This document shows, one piece after another, positions 40,251 through 48,064 of a stretch of 64,000 nucleotides of DNA. Below the pieces are notes generated by a model. That model did no database searches. It saw nothing but the letters and a program-made list of their open reading frames with translations, and was not told the origin of the DNA. Made by a program: the position numbers and the translations under genes. This DNA comes from Microbacterium sp. AZCO (GTDB lineage Bacteria > Actinomycetota > Actinomycetes > Actinomycetales > Microbacteriaceae). The stretch is taken from assembly GCF_039614715.1 (NCBI RefSeq), contig NZ_CP154857.1:1922001-1986000 (forward strand), given 5' to 3'. Numbering within the stretch: the stretch's first letter is position 1; the number at the start of each line of letters is the position of its first letter.

Positions 40251-40287
40251 GCTGCGAGGCGGGCGGGCGCGCCGTCCGCCTCGCAGC
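40251..40287 (-). promoter_or_regulatory. Strong hairpin between binding-protein and permease genes
   Basis: GCTGCGAGGCGG and CCGCCTCGCAGC pair perfectly over 12 bp and the stem can extend inward. It lies 8 bases after the binding-protein stop. Such hairpins protect the upstream mRNA or partly stop transcription, giving more binding protein than permease. Confidence 0.65.
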
Positions 40288-40295
40288 GGAACCGG

Positions 40296-41522
40296 TCAGC
40301 CGGCGAGCGCGCCGTTCAGATCGTCGATCATCTTGTTCCACGTCGAGGCCGGGTCGGCTCCGGCGATGATCTGCGACTCCGCGGCGTTCCAGTAGTCCCA
40401 GACCGTGCCCATCTCGGGGATGCTGGGCATCGGCACGCCGTTCTTCGACGAGGCGAGGAAGCCGGCGATGACCGGGTCGGATGCCACCTGGTCGGCGAGC
40501 GTCGTCCACGCGGGGATGCGCGGGTCTGCGTCGTAGAGGGCCTTCTGGGCCTCGTCGGTCGCGAGGTAGTTCACCAGGAACTCGTTCGCGAGCAGCGCGT
40601 TCTTGCTCTGCGAACTCAGGTAGAAGCCCTGCACGCCGACGAACGGCGCGGCCGGCTGGCCGCCCGCGGACGGGATGGGGCTCACCTTGAGGTTGACGTC
40701 GCCGAACGACGAGATCGCCCACGGGCCCTGCACCGTGAAGGCGGCCTTGCCCGAGTTGAACAGCTCGTTGTTCGTGTCGTAGTCGATCGTCGTCGAGATG
40801 AAGCCGGTGCCCTTCTCGCCGTTGGCGCCGAGCCAGTTCGCGAAGGCCTCGCCGTTCGCACCGCCCATGCCGACCTCGTTCGTATACGAGCCCGAGTCGT
40901 CCTGCACGAAGACGGGCGCGCCGAACGACGTCTGGAACCCGTACATCGTGTAACCGTCGCCCGTCTGGCCGTTCGTGTTGATGACGAACGGACGCTCGGC
41001 TCCGGAGGCCTGACCCATCTGGATCATCTCGTCCCACGTCGTGGGCGCCGTGTCGCCGACGAGGTCGGTGTTCTGGATGAGCGCGACGGTCTCGAGCGAG
41101 TACGGCAGTGCGTAGAGCTGGCCGTCGTAGGTCATGGCGTCGAGGGCGACCTGCTCGAACGACGACGCCTTGTCGCCGAGGTCGACGGTGTTGACGACGC
41201 CGGCGGCCACGAGGGCGCCCAGCCAGTCGTGTGCGCCGACCGTGATGTCGGGGCCCTCGCCCGTCGGCACCTGGGCGATGAAGTCGTTGCGGATGTCGTC
41301 GAAGTTCTTCTCGACGAGCGTGACGGTGGCGCCCGTCTCCTCCTCGAACGACTTCGCGGCGGCCTCGACGGCCGGCTTGCGGTTCGCGTCGACCCAGACG
41401 GTGAGCTCCTGACCGGAGCCGTCGGCGCTGCCGGACGACTCGGGGGCGCCACCGCTCGAGCAGCCGGCGAGGACGACGGCGGTCGCGAGGACCGCGGCGC
41501 CGAGTGCGATGTGCTTGCGCAT
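40296..41522 (-). CDS. Extracellular sugar-binding lipoprotein (MalE/GanS type)
   Basis: The 408-residue protein has a lipoprotein signal with the lipobox VLAGC at about residue 21, a Ser and Gly-rich linker and the family 1 solute-binding fold (LTVWVDANRKPAVEAAAKSFEEETGATVTLVE). It captures oligosaccharides for the two permeases. GGAAGG precedes the ATG. A 144-base gap separates it from the beta-galactosidase gene, without a clear promoter or operator copy. Confidence 0.94.
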   Translation of the reverse strand: MRKHIALGAAVLATAVVLAGCSSGGAPESSGSADGSGQELTVWVDANRKPAVEAAAKSFEEETGATVTLVEKNFDDIRNDFIAQVPTGEGPDITVGAHDWLGALVAAGVVNTVDLGDKASSFEQVALDAMTYDGQLYALPYSLETVALIQNTDLVGDTAPTTWDEMIQMGQASGAERPFVINTNGQTGDGYTMYGFQTSFGAPVFVQDDSGSYTNEVGMGGANGEAFANWLGANGEKGTGFISTTIDYDTNNELFNSGKAAFTVQGPWAISSFGDVNLKVSPIPSAGGQPAAPFVGVQGFYLSSQSKNALLANEFLVNYLATDEAQKALYDADPRIPAWTTLADQVASDPVIAGFLASSKNGVPMPSIPEMGTVWDYWNAAESQIIAGADPASTWNKMIDDLNGALAG

Positions 41523-41666
41523 GTGGATTGTTCCTTCCAGAAGGAGGGCCGTCGGGCGCGAGCCGGGGGGATCGCGTCGTTACGACCGGAGGTGGTGATG
41601 CCCGGAGCTGAAGGTGTGTCGTCGGTCGCTCCGCCGGGTCCCGGGCGGCGGTGGAGCGGCCGCGGG

Positions 41667-43712
41667 TCATCGCAGGCCGGCGACCACCTCCCGTGCGAGC
41701 ACGCGAGAGGTGCGGACGACGGCGACCGCGCCGCCCGGGAGCTGCAGTTCGCCGTCGAGCTCGACGCCCGAGACGAGGTCGGTGCCCTGCGCGGAGACGC
41801 GGACGGCCTCGTCGCGGTGGTTCACGACGATCGTGTACTCGGCCGCGTCCGAGCGTCGCCTGACGATCTCGACACCCTCGGGCGCGTCGCTCGGCGTGAC
41901 GCCGGCGTCGCGGTAGACGGCGCTCGCGAGCGTCGCCAGGCCGACGGCATCCAGTCGGGTGCTGACGTACCAGCCGACCCCGACGCCGTGGCGATTGCGC
42001 GTGATGGCGGGGCGACCGGCGCCCGGACCGTCGACGTAGGTCGCGATGGCCTCGGCGCCGCGGAGCACGACATCCTCGGCCCACGCGTCGGCCACGAGCG
42101 GCGCGGCCGACTCCGCCGGCCAGGACACGCCGCACGTCGCCCCCTCGCGCAGGGGCAGAAACTCCTCGACGACGACGCCGAGCGAGGGCTCGAGCGGCGC
42201 GCCGAAGCCGCCTGCGTGCACGGCGTCGTTCTCGTCGACGATCGCGGAGAAGAACGAGACCAGGAGCGTGCCGCCCTGCTCGACGTAGCGGTTGAGGTTC
42301 GCGGCGTCCCGCTCGCTCAGCATGTACTGCGCGGGGGCGACGACCAGGCGGTAGCCCGAGAGGTCCTGCCCCGGCAGGGCGAAATCGACGGTGATGCCGT
42401 CGCGCCACAGCCGCTCGTAGAAGGCGCGCACCTGCTCGGCGTGGGTCACATCGACGGAGGGACGCCACTCGAGGTCCTGTGCCCAGAACGACTCGAAGTC
42501 CCACAGCATCGCGACGTCGGCGACGACCCGCGAGCCGCGGATCTCCTCGAGCTGGGCCAGCGTGCCACCGAGCTCGACGACTTCCCGCCACACCCGCGAA
42601 CCGGTGCCGGCGTGCGGGATCATCGCCGAGTGGAACTTCTCGGCGCCATAGCGCGACGCGCGCCACTGGAAGAAGAGGATCGCGTCCGCGCCGCGGGCGA
42701 GGTGGGTGAGCGAGTTGCGTGCGAGCTCGCCGGGGCGCTTGGCGATGTTGCGCGGCTGCCAGTTGACGGCCGACGTCGAGTGCTCCATGAGGATCCACGG
42801 CTTGCCGCCGCCCACCGACCGTGACAGATCGGCGGCGATCGCGAGGCCGATCTCGCCCTCGGGGTCGGCCGCCCACAGGTAGTGGTCGTCGGAGACGATG
42901 TCGACCTCGCGCGCCCACGCCCACATGTCGGTCGTCCAGCTCTGGTTGGCCATGAAGTTCGTCGTGATCGGCTGACTCGCACGGGCGCGGATCGCGTCGC
43001 GCTCGGCGACGAAGCACGCACGGAGCTGGTGGTCGGTGAACCGCGCGAAGTCGAGGCGCTGTGCGGGGTTGGCGACGGAGGGCGTCGCTGCGGGGGCGCC
43101 GACGTGCTCCCACGCGCCGTAGCGCTGGCCCCAGAAGGCCGTCCCCCACGCGGCGTTGAGCGCGTCGAGCGAGCCGTAGCGGCCCTGCAGCCACTCGCGG
43201 AAGGCGCGAACCGAGTGCGTGGAGTAGTCCTCGCCGACGGGCACGCCGTACTCGTTGTGCACGTGCCACATCACGACGGCCGGGTGCTCGCCGTAGCGCT
43301 CGGCGAGCGCCGACGCGATGCGCACGACGGCGTCGCGGTAGGCGGGCGACGAGTGCGAGGCCATGCCGCGCGAGCCGAAGCCCATGACGACGCCCTCGCG
43401 CGACACGACGCGCGCGTCGGGGTGCTGCGCGAAGAGCCAGGCGGGAGGGGATGCCGTCGGCGTGCCCAGATCGACCGAGATGCCGTTGTCGTGGAGGAGG
43501 TCGAGCAGCTCGTCGAGCCAGGAGAAGTCGAAGACGCCCTCGCTCGTCTCGATGAGCGCCCAGGCGAAGATGCCGACGCTCACGAGGTTGACGCCCGCCT
43601 CGCGCATGAGCGCGACGTCTTCGAGCCAGACCTCGCGGGGCCACTGCTCCGGCGTGTAGTCGCCTCCGTAGGCGATGCCCCGGATCGAGGGCCAGGCGTC
43701 GGTCGAAGTCAT
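41667..43712 (-). CDS. Beta-galactosidase, GH42
   Basis: The 681-residue cytoplasmic enzyme releases galactose from imported galacto-oligosaccharides. The catalytic domain (about 10-390) shows YGGDYTPEQWP, the acid/base Glu in WHVHNEYG near residue 153 and the nucleophile Glu in ILMEHSTSAVNWQPRN near 309, followed by the GH42 trimerisation domain with APAQYML and the C-terminal beta domain. The ATG at 43712 has GGAG 6 bases upstream. It is the first gene of the galactan operon, and both LacI operators lie upstream. Confidence 0.95.
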   Translation of the reverse strand: MTSTDAWPSIRGIAYGGDYTPEQWPREVWLEDVALMREAGVNLVSVGIFAWALIETSEGVFDFSWLDELLDLLHDNGISVDLGTPTASPPAWLFAQHPDARVVSREGVVMGFGSRGMASHSSPAYRDAVVRIASALAERYGEHPAVVMWHVHNEYGVPVGEDYSTHSVRAFREWLQGRYGSLDALNAAWGTAFWGQRYGAWEHVGAPAATPSVANPAQRLDFARFTDHQLRACFVAERDAIRARASQPITTNFMANQSWTTDMWAWAREVDIVSDDHYLWAADPEGEIGLAIAADLSRSVGGGKPWILMEHSTSAVNWQPRNIAKRPGELARNSLTHLARGADAILFFQWRASRYGAEKFHSAMIPHAGTGSRVWREVVELGGTLAQLEEIRGSRVVADVAMLWDFESFWAQDLEWRPSVDVTHAEQVRAFYERLWRDGITVDFALPGQDLSGYRLVVAPAQYMLSERDAANLNRYVEQGGTLLVSFFSAIVDENDAVHAGGFGAPLEPSLGVVVEEFLPLREGATCGVSWPAESAAPLVADAWAEDVVLRGAEAIATYVDGPGAGRPAITRNRHGVGVGWYVSTRLDAVGLATLASAVYRDAGVTPSDAPEGVEIVRRRSDAAEYTIVVNHRDEAVRVSAQGTDLVSGVELDGELQLPGGAVAVVRTSRVLAREVVAGLR

Positions 43713-43748
43713 GGACACTCCGTCGGGTCGTGTTGTCTGTGTCACGGG

Positions 43749-43764
43749 CTGTGACCGGTCACAG
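43749..43764. promoter_or_regulatory. LacI-family operator O1
   Basis: CTGTGACCGGTCACAG is a perfect 16-bp palindrome with the central CG of LacI-family operators. On the minus strand it begins just after TAAGAC, a possible -10 box of the galactan operon, so a bound repressor would cover the transcription start. Confidence 0.82.
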
Positions 43765-43817
43765 TCTTACGCACCCCTTGATCGATCGGCTAGCCGCAGG
43801 CCGGTTCCGTTACCAAA

Positions 43818-43833
43818 CTGTGACCGGTCACAG
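43818..43833. promoter_or_regulatory. LacI-family operator O2
   Basis: This is a second identical CTGTGACCGGTCACAG palindrome, 69 bases from the first. On the minus strand GATAAT ends one base before it. The two sites can be joined by a looped tetramer and can regulate both the operon and the divergent lacI gene. Confidence 0.82.
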
Positions 43834-43873
43834 GATTATCGCGCCGAACCGCTCGATCGGCCTCCTGCGGGGG

Positions 43874-43879
43874 TAGAGT
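43874..43879 (+). promoter_or_regulatory. -10 box TAGAGT of the lacI-type gene
   Basis: TAGAGT ends 8 bases before the GTG at 43888 with no ribosome binding site between, consistent with a leaderless mRNA. Confidence 0.4.
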
Positions 43880-43887
43880 CGCCCATC

Positions 43888-44904
43888 GTGGACGACTCGA
43901 CGACGACCCGGCGCAAGCCCACCATCCGCGACGTCGCGGCGGCTGCCGGCGTCTCGCACGGCACCGTGTCGCGATTCCTCAACGGCGGGCACTGGGTCTC
44001 GCCCGAGGCGCGGGCCGCGGTCGAGGAGGCGATCCGCACGACGGGCTACACCGTCAGCCACGCCGCGCGCAGCCTCGCGACGGGCAGGGCCGGCTCCCTC
44101 GCCTTCCTCCTCACCGAGCCGCAGCATCTGCTGTTCTCCGACCCGACGTTCGCGCTCCTCCTCCGTGGCGCCGCCGAGGCGCTCGCGCAGCGGTCGATGA
44201 CGCTCGTGCTCCTCGTCGCCGGCACCCCCGCCGAGCGGGCCAACGTGACGCACTTCGTGAGCGCCGGACACGTGGACGGCGTGCTGCTGATCTCGTCGCA
44301 CGAGTCCGATCCGCTGCTCGAGTCGCTCATCGCCTCCGGCGTGCCGACCGTGTGCTGCGGACTCCCCCTCGGCCACCAGAGCGACGTCTCGACGGTCTCG
44401 GTCGACGAGGTCGGCTCGGCGCGAACGATGACCCGGCACCTCCTCGACCAGGGCCACCGTCGCATCGCGATGATCGCGGGCCCCCACGACACCCCGGGCG
44501 GCAAGTACCGCCTCGTCGGCTTCCGCGACGAGCTCGGGGACCTGTTCGATCCCGCCCTCGTCGAGGAGGGCGACTACAGCCTCGACTCGGGCATCGCGGG
44601 GATGAACCGCCTGCTCGAGAAGGGCGAGCGGCCCGACGCCGTGTTCGCAGCATCCGACCTGATGGCCGCCGGCGCCATCACGGCGCTGCGCCGAGCGGGA
44701 CTCCGGGTGCCCGACGACGTCGCCGTCGCGGGCTTCGACGACTCGGGACTCGCGGCGTCGCACGAGCCTCCGCTCACGACGATGCGCCAGCCGTGGGAGC
44801 AGATCAGCGAGCGCATGGTCGCCCTCCTCCTCGACGTCATCGACGGCGGGCCGCACGAGGCGGTGACGCTGCCCACGACGCTCGTCGTGCGCGAGACCGC
44901 CTGA
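43888..44904 (+). CDS. LacI/GalR-family regulator of the galactan operon
   Basis: The 338-residue product has the helix-turn-helix TIRDVAAAAGVSHGTVSRFLNGGHWVS at about residues 9-36, a hinge helix, and the periplasmic-binding-like effector domain with FDDSGLAASHEPPLTTMRQP near the C-terminus. The divergent position and the twin palindromes assign it to the galactan operon, with a galactose-containing inducer likely. The GTG start fits the HTH position. Longer in-frame starts cross the operators and are unlikely. Confidence 0.93.
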   Translation: MDDSTTTRRKPTIRDVAAAAGVSHGTVSRFLNGGHWVSPEARAAVEEAIRTTGYTVSHAARSLATGRAGSLAFLLTEPQHLLFSDPTFALLLRGAAEALAQRSMTLVLLVAGTPAERANVTHFVSAGHVDGVLLISSHESDPLLESLIASGVPTVCCGLPLGHQSDVSTVSVDEVGSARTMTRHLLDQGHRRIAMIAGPHDTPGGKYRLVGFRDELGDLFDPALVEEGDYSLDSGIAGMNRLLEKGERPDAVFAASDLMAAGAITALRRAGLRVPDDVAVAGFDDSGLAASHEPPLTTMRQPWEQISERMVALLLDVIDGGPHEAVTLPTTLVVRETA

Positions 44905-44933
44905 CCGCGGCATCGCGGCCCGCGGCGCCACTC

Positions 44934-44939
44934 GATAAT
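44934..44939 (+). promoter_or_regulatory. -10 box GATAAT of the marR-type gene
   Basis: GATAAT ends 6 bases before the ATG at 44946. The GGAGGG between them is too close to the ATG to serve as a ribosome binding site, so a leaderless mRNA is likely. Confidence 0.45.
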
Positions 44940-44945
44940 GGAGGG

Positions 44946-45455
44946 ATGGCAGCAGAGGCGGACGAGGTCGATCGGATCGTCGAAGCGTGGACCCTGCAGC
45001 GTCCCGACCTCGACTTCTCGCCCCTCGAAGTGCTCTCGCGCGTCGACCGCCTGTCGCGCCACCTCGACCGCGCGCGGCGGGACGCCTTCCGGCGCAGCGA
45101 GCTCGAGCCGTGGGAGTGGGACGTGCTCTCGGCGCTCCGCCGTGCGGGCGAGCCGTTCCAGCTGAGCCCCAAGCAGCTGCTGCAGCAGACGCTCGTCTCG
45201 AGCGGCACGATGACCAACCGCATCGACCGCCTCGTCGGCCGCCGGCTCGTCCGACGCGAGCAGGACCCGGACGACGGGCGCAGCATCCTGGTCACCCTGA
45301 CGGAGGACGGGAGAACGAGAGTGGATGCCGCCATCACGCGCCTCGTGGACGCGGAGGCTCTGCTCCTCGCCGCGCTCTCGCGCGGTGACCGCGACCGCCT
45401 GGCGGGGCTGCTCCGCAAGCTCAGCCTCGGCTTCGACCTGAGCGACGTCGGCTGA
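44946..45455 (+). CDS. MarR-family transcriptional regulator
   Basis: The 169-residue product is a winged-helix dimer. The recognition region is LSPKQLLQQTLVSSGTMTNRIDRLVGRRLVRREQDPDDGRSILVTLTEDG (about 75-125, shown as successive motifs), with helical dimer segments on both sides. It shares its stop with the ATG of the ABC-F gene (TGATG), so it probably controls its own operon. Members sense small phenolic or antibiotic molecules; the ligand is unknown here. Confidence 0.92.
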   Translation: MAAEADEVDRIVEAWTLQRPDLDFSPLEVLSRVDRLSRHLDRARRDAFRRSELEPWEWDVLSALRRAGEPFQLSPKQLLQQTLVSSGTMTNRIDRLVGRRLVRREQDPDDGRSILVTLTEDGRTRVDAAITRLVDAEALLLAALSRGDRDRLAGLLRKLSLGFDLSDVG

Positions 45456-47260
45456 TGGCGCACCTGCTCGGCGGCGAGGCGCTGCACCTCGAGTTCCCCA
45501 CCAAGGTCGTGTTCGACTCGGTCTCGCTCGGCGTGGACGAGGGCGACCGCATCGGCATCGTCGGCCGCAACGGCGACGGCAAGAGCTCGCTGCTCGCGAT
45601 GCTCGCCGGTCGCCTCGAGCCCGACGGCGGACGCGTCACGGTGCGCGGCGGCGTGCGCGTCGGCGTGCTCGACCAGGGCGACACCCTCGACGACGACCAC
45701 TCGATTCGCGAGGCGGTCGTCGGCGACGCGGCCGACCACGAATGGGCGGGCGACGCGCGCGTGCGCGACGTCATCGCGGGCCTTCTCGCGGACCTCGACT
45801 GGGACGGCTCCGTCGTGCCGCTCTCGGGCGGCCAGCGCCGCCGCGTCGCGCTCGCCAAGCTGCTCGTCGGCGACTGGGACGTCCTCGCCCTCGACGAGCC
45901 GACGAACCACCTCGACGTCGAGGCGATCGCGTGGCTCGCCGAGCACCTCAAGAACCGCTGGGCCCGCGGCGCGGGCGCACTGCTCGTCGTGACGCACGAC
46001 CGGTGGTTCCTCGACGAGGTCTGCACGACGACGTGGGAGGTGCACGACCGCATCGTCGAGCCGTTCGAGGGCGGCTACGCGGCGTACATCCTCCAGCGCG
46101 TCGAGCGCGACCGGCAGGCCGCATCCATCGAGGCGCGACGTCAGAACCTCGCGCGCAAGGAGCTCGCGTGGCTGCGCCGCGGCGCCCCCGCGCGCACGTC
46201 GAAGCCGAAGTTCCGCATCGACGCCGCGAACGCCCTCATCGCCGACGTGCCCGAGATCCGCGACAAGACCGAGCTGCAGTCGCTCGCGGTGTCGCGGCTC
46301 GGCAAGGACGTCGTCGATCTGCTGGACGTCGGCGTCTCGTACGACGATCGGCCCGTCCTCCGCGACGTCGAGTGGCGCCTGGCACCCGGCGAGCGCACCG
46401 GCATCCTCGGCGTCAACGGCGCGGGCAAGTCGACGCTCCTCGGCCTGATCGCCGGAACGGTCGAGCCCACCTCGGGGCGGGTCAAGCGCGGCAAGACCGT
46501 GCAGGTCGCGACGCTCACGCAGCGCCTCGACGACCTCGATCCGTTCCTCGACGAGCCCGTCCGCATCGTCATCTCGCGCCTGCGCACGAGCTACACGTTC
46601 GGCGCCGGATCGAAGGCGCAGGAGCTCACACCCGGTCAGCTGCTCGAGCGGATGGGCTTCCAGTCCGCGCAGCTCTCGACGCCCGTGAAAGACCTCTCGG
46701 GCGGACAGCAGCGCCGCCTGCAGCTGCTGCTCATCCTTCTCGAGCAGCCGAACGTGCTGATCCTCGACGAGCCGACCAACGACCTCGACACCGACATGCT
46801 CGCCGCCCTCGAAGACCTCCTCGACTCGTGGCCGGGCACGCTCATCGTCGTGTCGCACGACCGGTACTTCCTCGAGCGCGTCACCGACCAGCAGTACGCC
46901 ATCCTCGATCAGCACCTGCGCCACCTTCCCGGCGGCGTCGACGAGTACCTGCGCCTGCGCACGGCGCAGAAGAACAGGCCGATGGATGCCGCACCCTCGC
47001 GCGCCGCGGCGGCGCCGGCCGCGGCATCCCCCTCCCTGACAGGCGCCGACCGGCGCGCCGCCGAGAAGGAGCTCTCGTCGATCGACCGCCGTCTCGAGAA
47101 GCTGACCGCCTCGATCGGCGCGCTCGACACCCGCTTCGCCGACGCGCACGACGACTACTCGACCCTCACGGCGCTGCAGGCCGAACGGGCGGCGCTCGCC
47201 GACGAGCAGGCGACGCTCGAGGAGCGCTGGCTCGAGCTGAGCGAGTCGCTCGAGGCCTGA
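45455..47260 (+). CDS. ABC-F family ATPase (ribosome-associated)
   Basis: The 601-residue protein has two ABC domains and no membrane part. The first has GRNGDGKSS near residue 38, LSGGQRRR and LALDEPTNHLD; the second has GVNGAGKST near 320, LSGGQQRR and LILDEPTNDLD. The inter-domain linker is arginine-rich (ARKELAWLRRGAPARTSKPKF). A C-terminal coiled coil (about 530-600) is like Uup. ABC-F proteins act on the ribosomal E site in translation control or antibiotic protection. Coupling to a MarR gene makes an inducible protective role possible, but this is inference. Confidence 0.93.
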   Translation: MAHLLGGEALHLEFPTKVVFDSVSLGVDEGDRIGIVGRNGDGKSSLLAMLAGRLEPDGGRVTVRGGVRVGVLDQGDTLDDDHSIREAVVGDAADHEWAGDARVRDVIAGLLADLDWDGSVVPLSGGQRRRVALAKLLVGDWDVLALDEPTNHLDVEAIAWLAEHLKNRWARGAGALLVVTHDRWFLDEVCTTTWEVHDRIVEPFEGGYAAYILQRVERDRQAASIEARRQNLARKELAWLRRGAPARTSKPKFRIDAANALIADVPEIRDKTELQSLAVSRLGKDVVDLLDVGVSYDDRPVLRDVEWRLAPGERTGILGVNGAGKSTLLGLIAGTVEPTSGRVKRGKTVQVATLTQRLDDLDPFLDEPVRIVISRLRTSYTFGAGSKAQELTPGQLLERMGFQSAQLSTPVKDLSGGQQRRLQLLLILLEQPNVLILDEPTNDLDTDMLAALEDLLDSWPGTLIVVSHDRYFLERVTDQQYAILDQHLRHLPGGVDEYLRLRTAQKNRPMDAAPSRAAAAPAAASPSLTGADRRAAEKELSSIDRRLEKLTASIGALDTRFADAHDDYSTLTALQAERAALADEQATLEERWLELSESLEA

Positions 47261-47321
47261 CGCCCGCCCCAGGGCCGCGCCCAGCGAGTCGCGCGAGGGC
47301 GCCCGGCGCCGAGCGCGCCAC

Positions 47322-47440
47322 TTTCCTGCGAGCGCGGCATCCCCCCGCCGCAGCGCTCGCAGGAAACTGCAGCGCTCGCGCGCGCGGCATCCGTCCGCCG
47401 CAGCGCTCGCAGAAAACGGCAGCGCTCGCGCGCGCGGCGC
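47322..47440. repeat. REP-like intergenic repeat, copy A
   Basis: TTTCCTGCGAGCGC (47322-47335) and its perfect complement (47353-47366) form a 14-bp stem. A unit of about 38 bases starting CAGCGCTCGCAG occurs at 47351 and again exactly 50 bases later at 47401 with few changes. The block lies between the convergent abcF and grpB-like genes and has the same parts as the repeat at 58923-59126. It may also act as a terminator. Confidence 0.8.
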
Positions 47441-47445
47441 CGAGC

Positions 47446-48060
47446 TCACACCTCCGGAAGCAGCCCCAGACCCCGGAAGGCACGGTCGTAGATCTCCCGG
47501 ACGACGTCCTGCTTGCGCGCGTTGTACTGCATGACGTGCTCGCCGCGCTCGTTCGCGGCCGCAGCGGCCGCTCGCTTCGCGTCGGCGTAGCGCTCTCGAT
47601 CCTCGGGATGCGTGCGCAGCCAGTCGCGGAAGATGAGGTGCCGCGCCGCCTCGGGGCAGTCGGGCGGGAAGACGTGGAGATTGCAGAGCGGCTCCGTCGC
47701 CCCGAAGCACCGATGCCCGTACCACCACGGCTCGCGGACCCGGAGCCGGAAGCCCGCCGCCTCGAGAGCGGGGACGTACGCGTCCTCGTCGTCGGGGTCG
47801 GCGACGATCAGGTCGATGTCGATGATCGGCTTGGCGGGCAGTCCGGCCACCGATGTCGAGCCGACGTGGGTCACGGACACGGCCGTCGGCCCGAGGGCGC
47901 CCCGAATGCGGCCCTCGAGCACCGCGAACGCCTCCGCCCACGCCGCGTTGGGCTCGGCGATGACGATGTCGGGGAGGGGCTCGGCTCCCGCAACCCACGG
48001 CGTCTGTCCGGGAGGGGCTGGGGCGTCCGCGAAGCGGACGATGTCGGCGGCGCTCGGCAC
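47446..48060 (-). CDS. GrpB-family (UPF0157) nucleotidyltransferase-fold protein
   Basis: The 204-residue product contains VTHVGSTSVAGLPAKPIIDIDLIV near residue 62, the GrpB signature with the GS and D-x-D pattern of nucleotidyltransferase folds, and the later HLIFRDWLRTHPEDRERYADAKR motif. The biochemical role of GrpB proteins is not established; some are fused to dephospho-CoA kinase. The GTG start lies 4 bases after the Eis-like gene, so it ends the AKR-ispE-eis operon. Confidence 0.88.
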   Translation of the reverse strand: MPSAADIVRFADAPAPPGQTPWVAGAEPLPDIVIAEPNAAWAEAFAVLEGRIRGALGPTAVSVTHVGSTSVAGLPAKPIIDIDLIVADPDDEDAYVPALEAAGFRLRVREPWWYGHRCFGATEPLCNLHVFPPDCPEAARHLIFRDWLRTHPEDRERYADAKRAAAAAANERGEHVMQYNARKQDVVREIYDRAFRGLGLLPEV

Positions 48061-48064
48061 GCTC

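Noticed and set aside
39088..43644. A 1518-codon minus-strand frame through the galactan operon
   Set aside because: It crosses three well-supported genes in another frame and is low-complexity Arg/Ala/Pro sequence.
47351..47440. CRISPR-like direct repeats
   Set aside because: The two units are near-identical over most of their 50-base period, so there are no unique spacers, and no cas genes are present.
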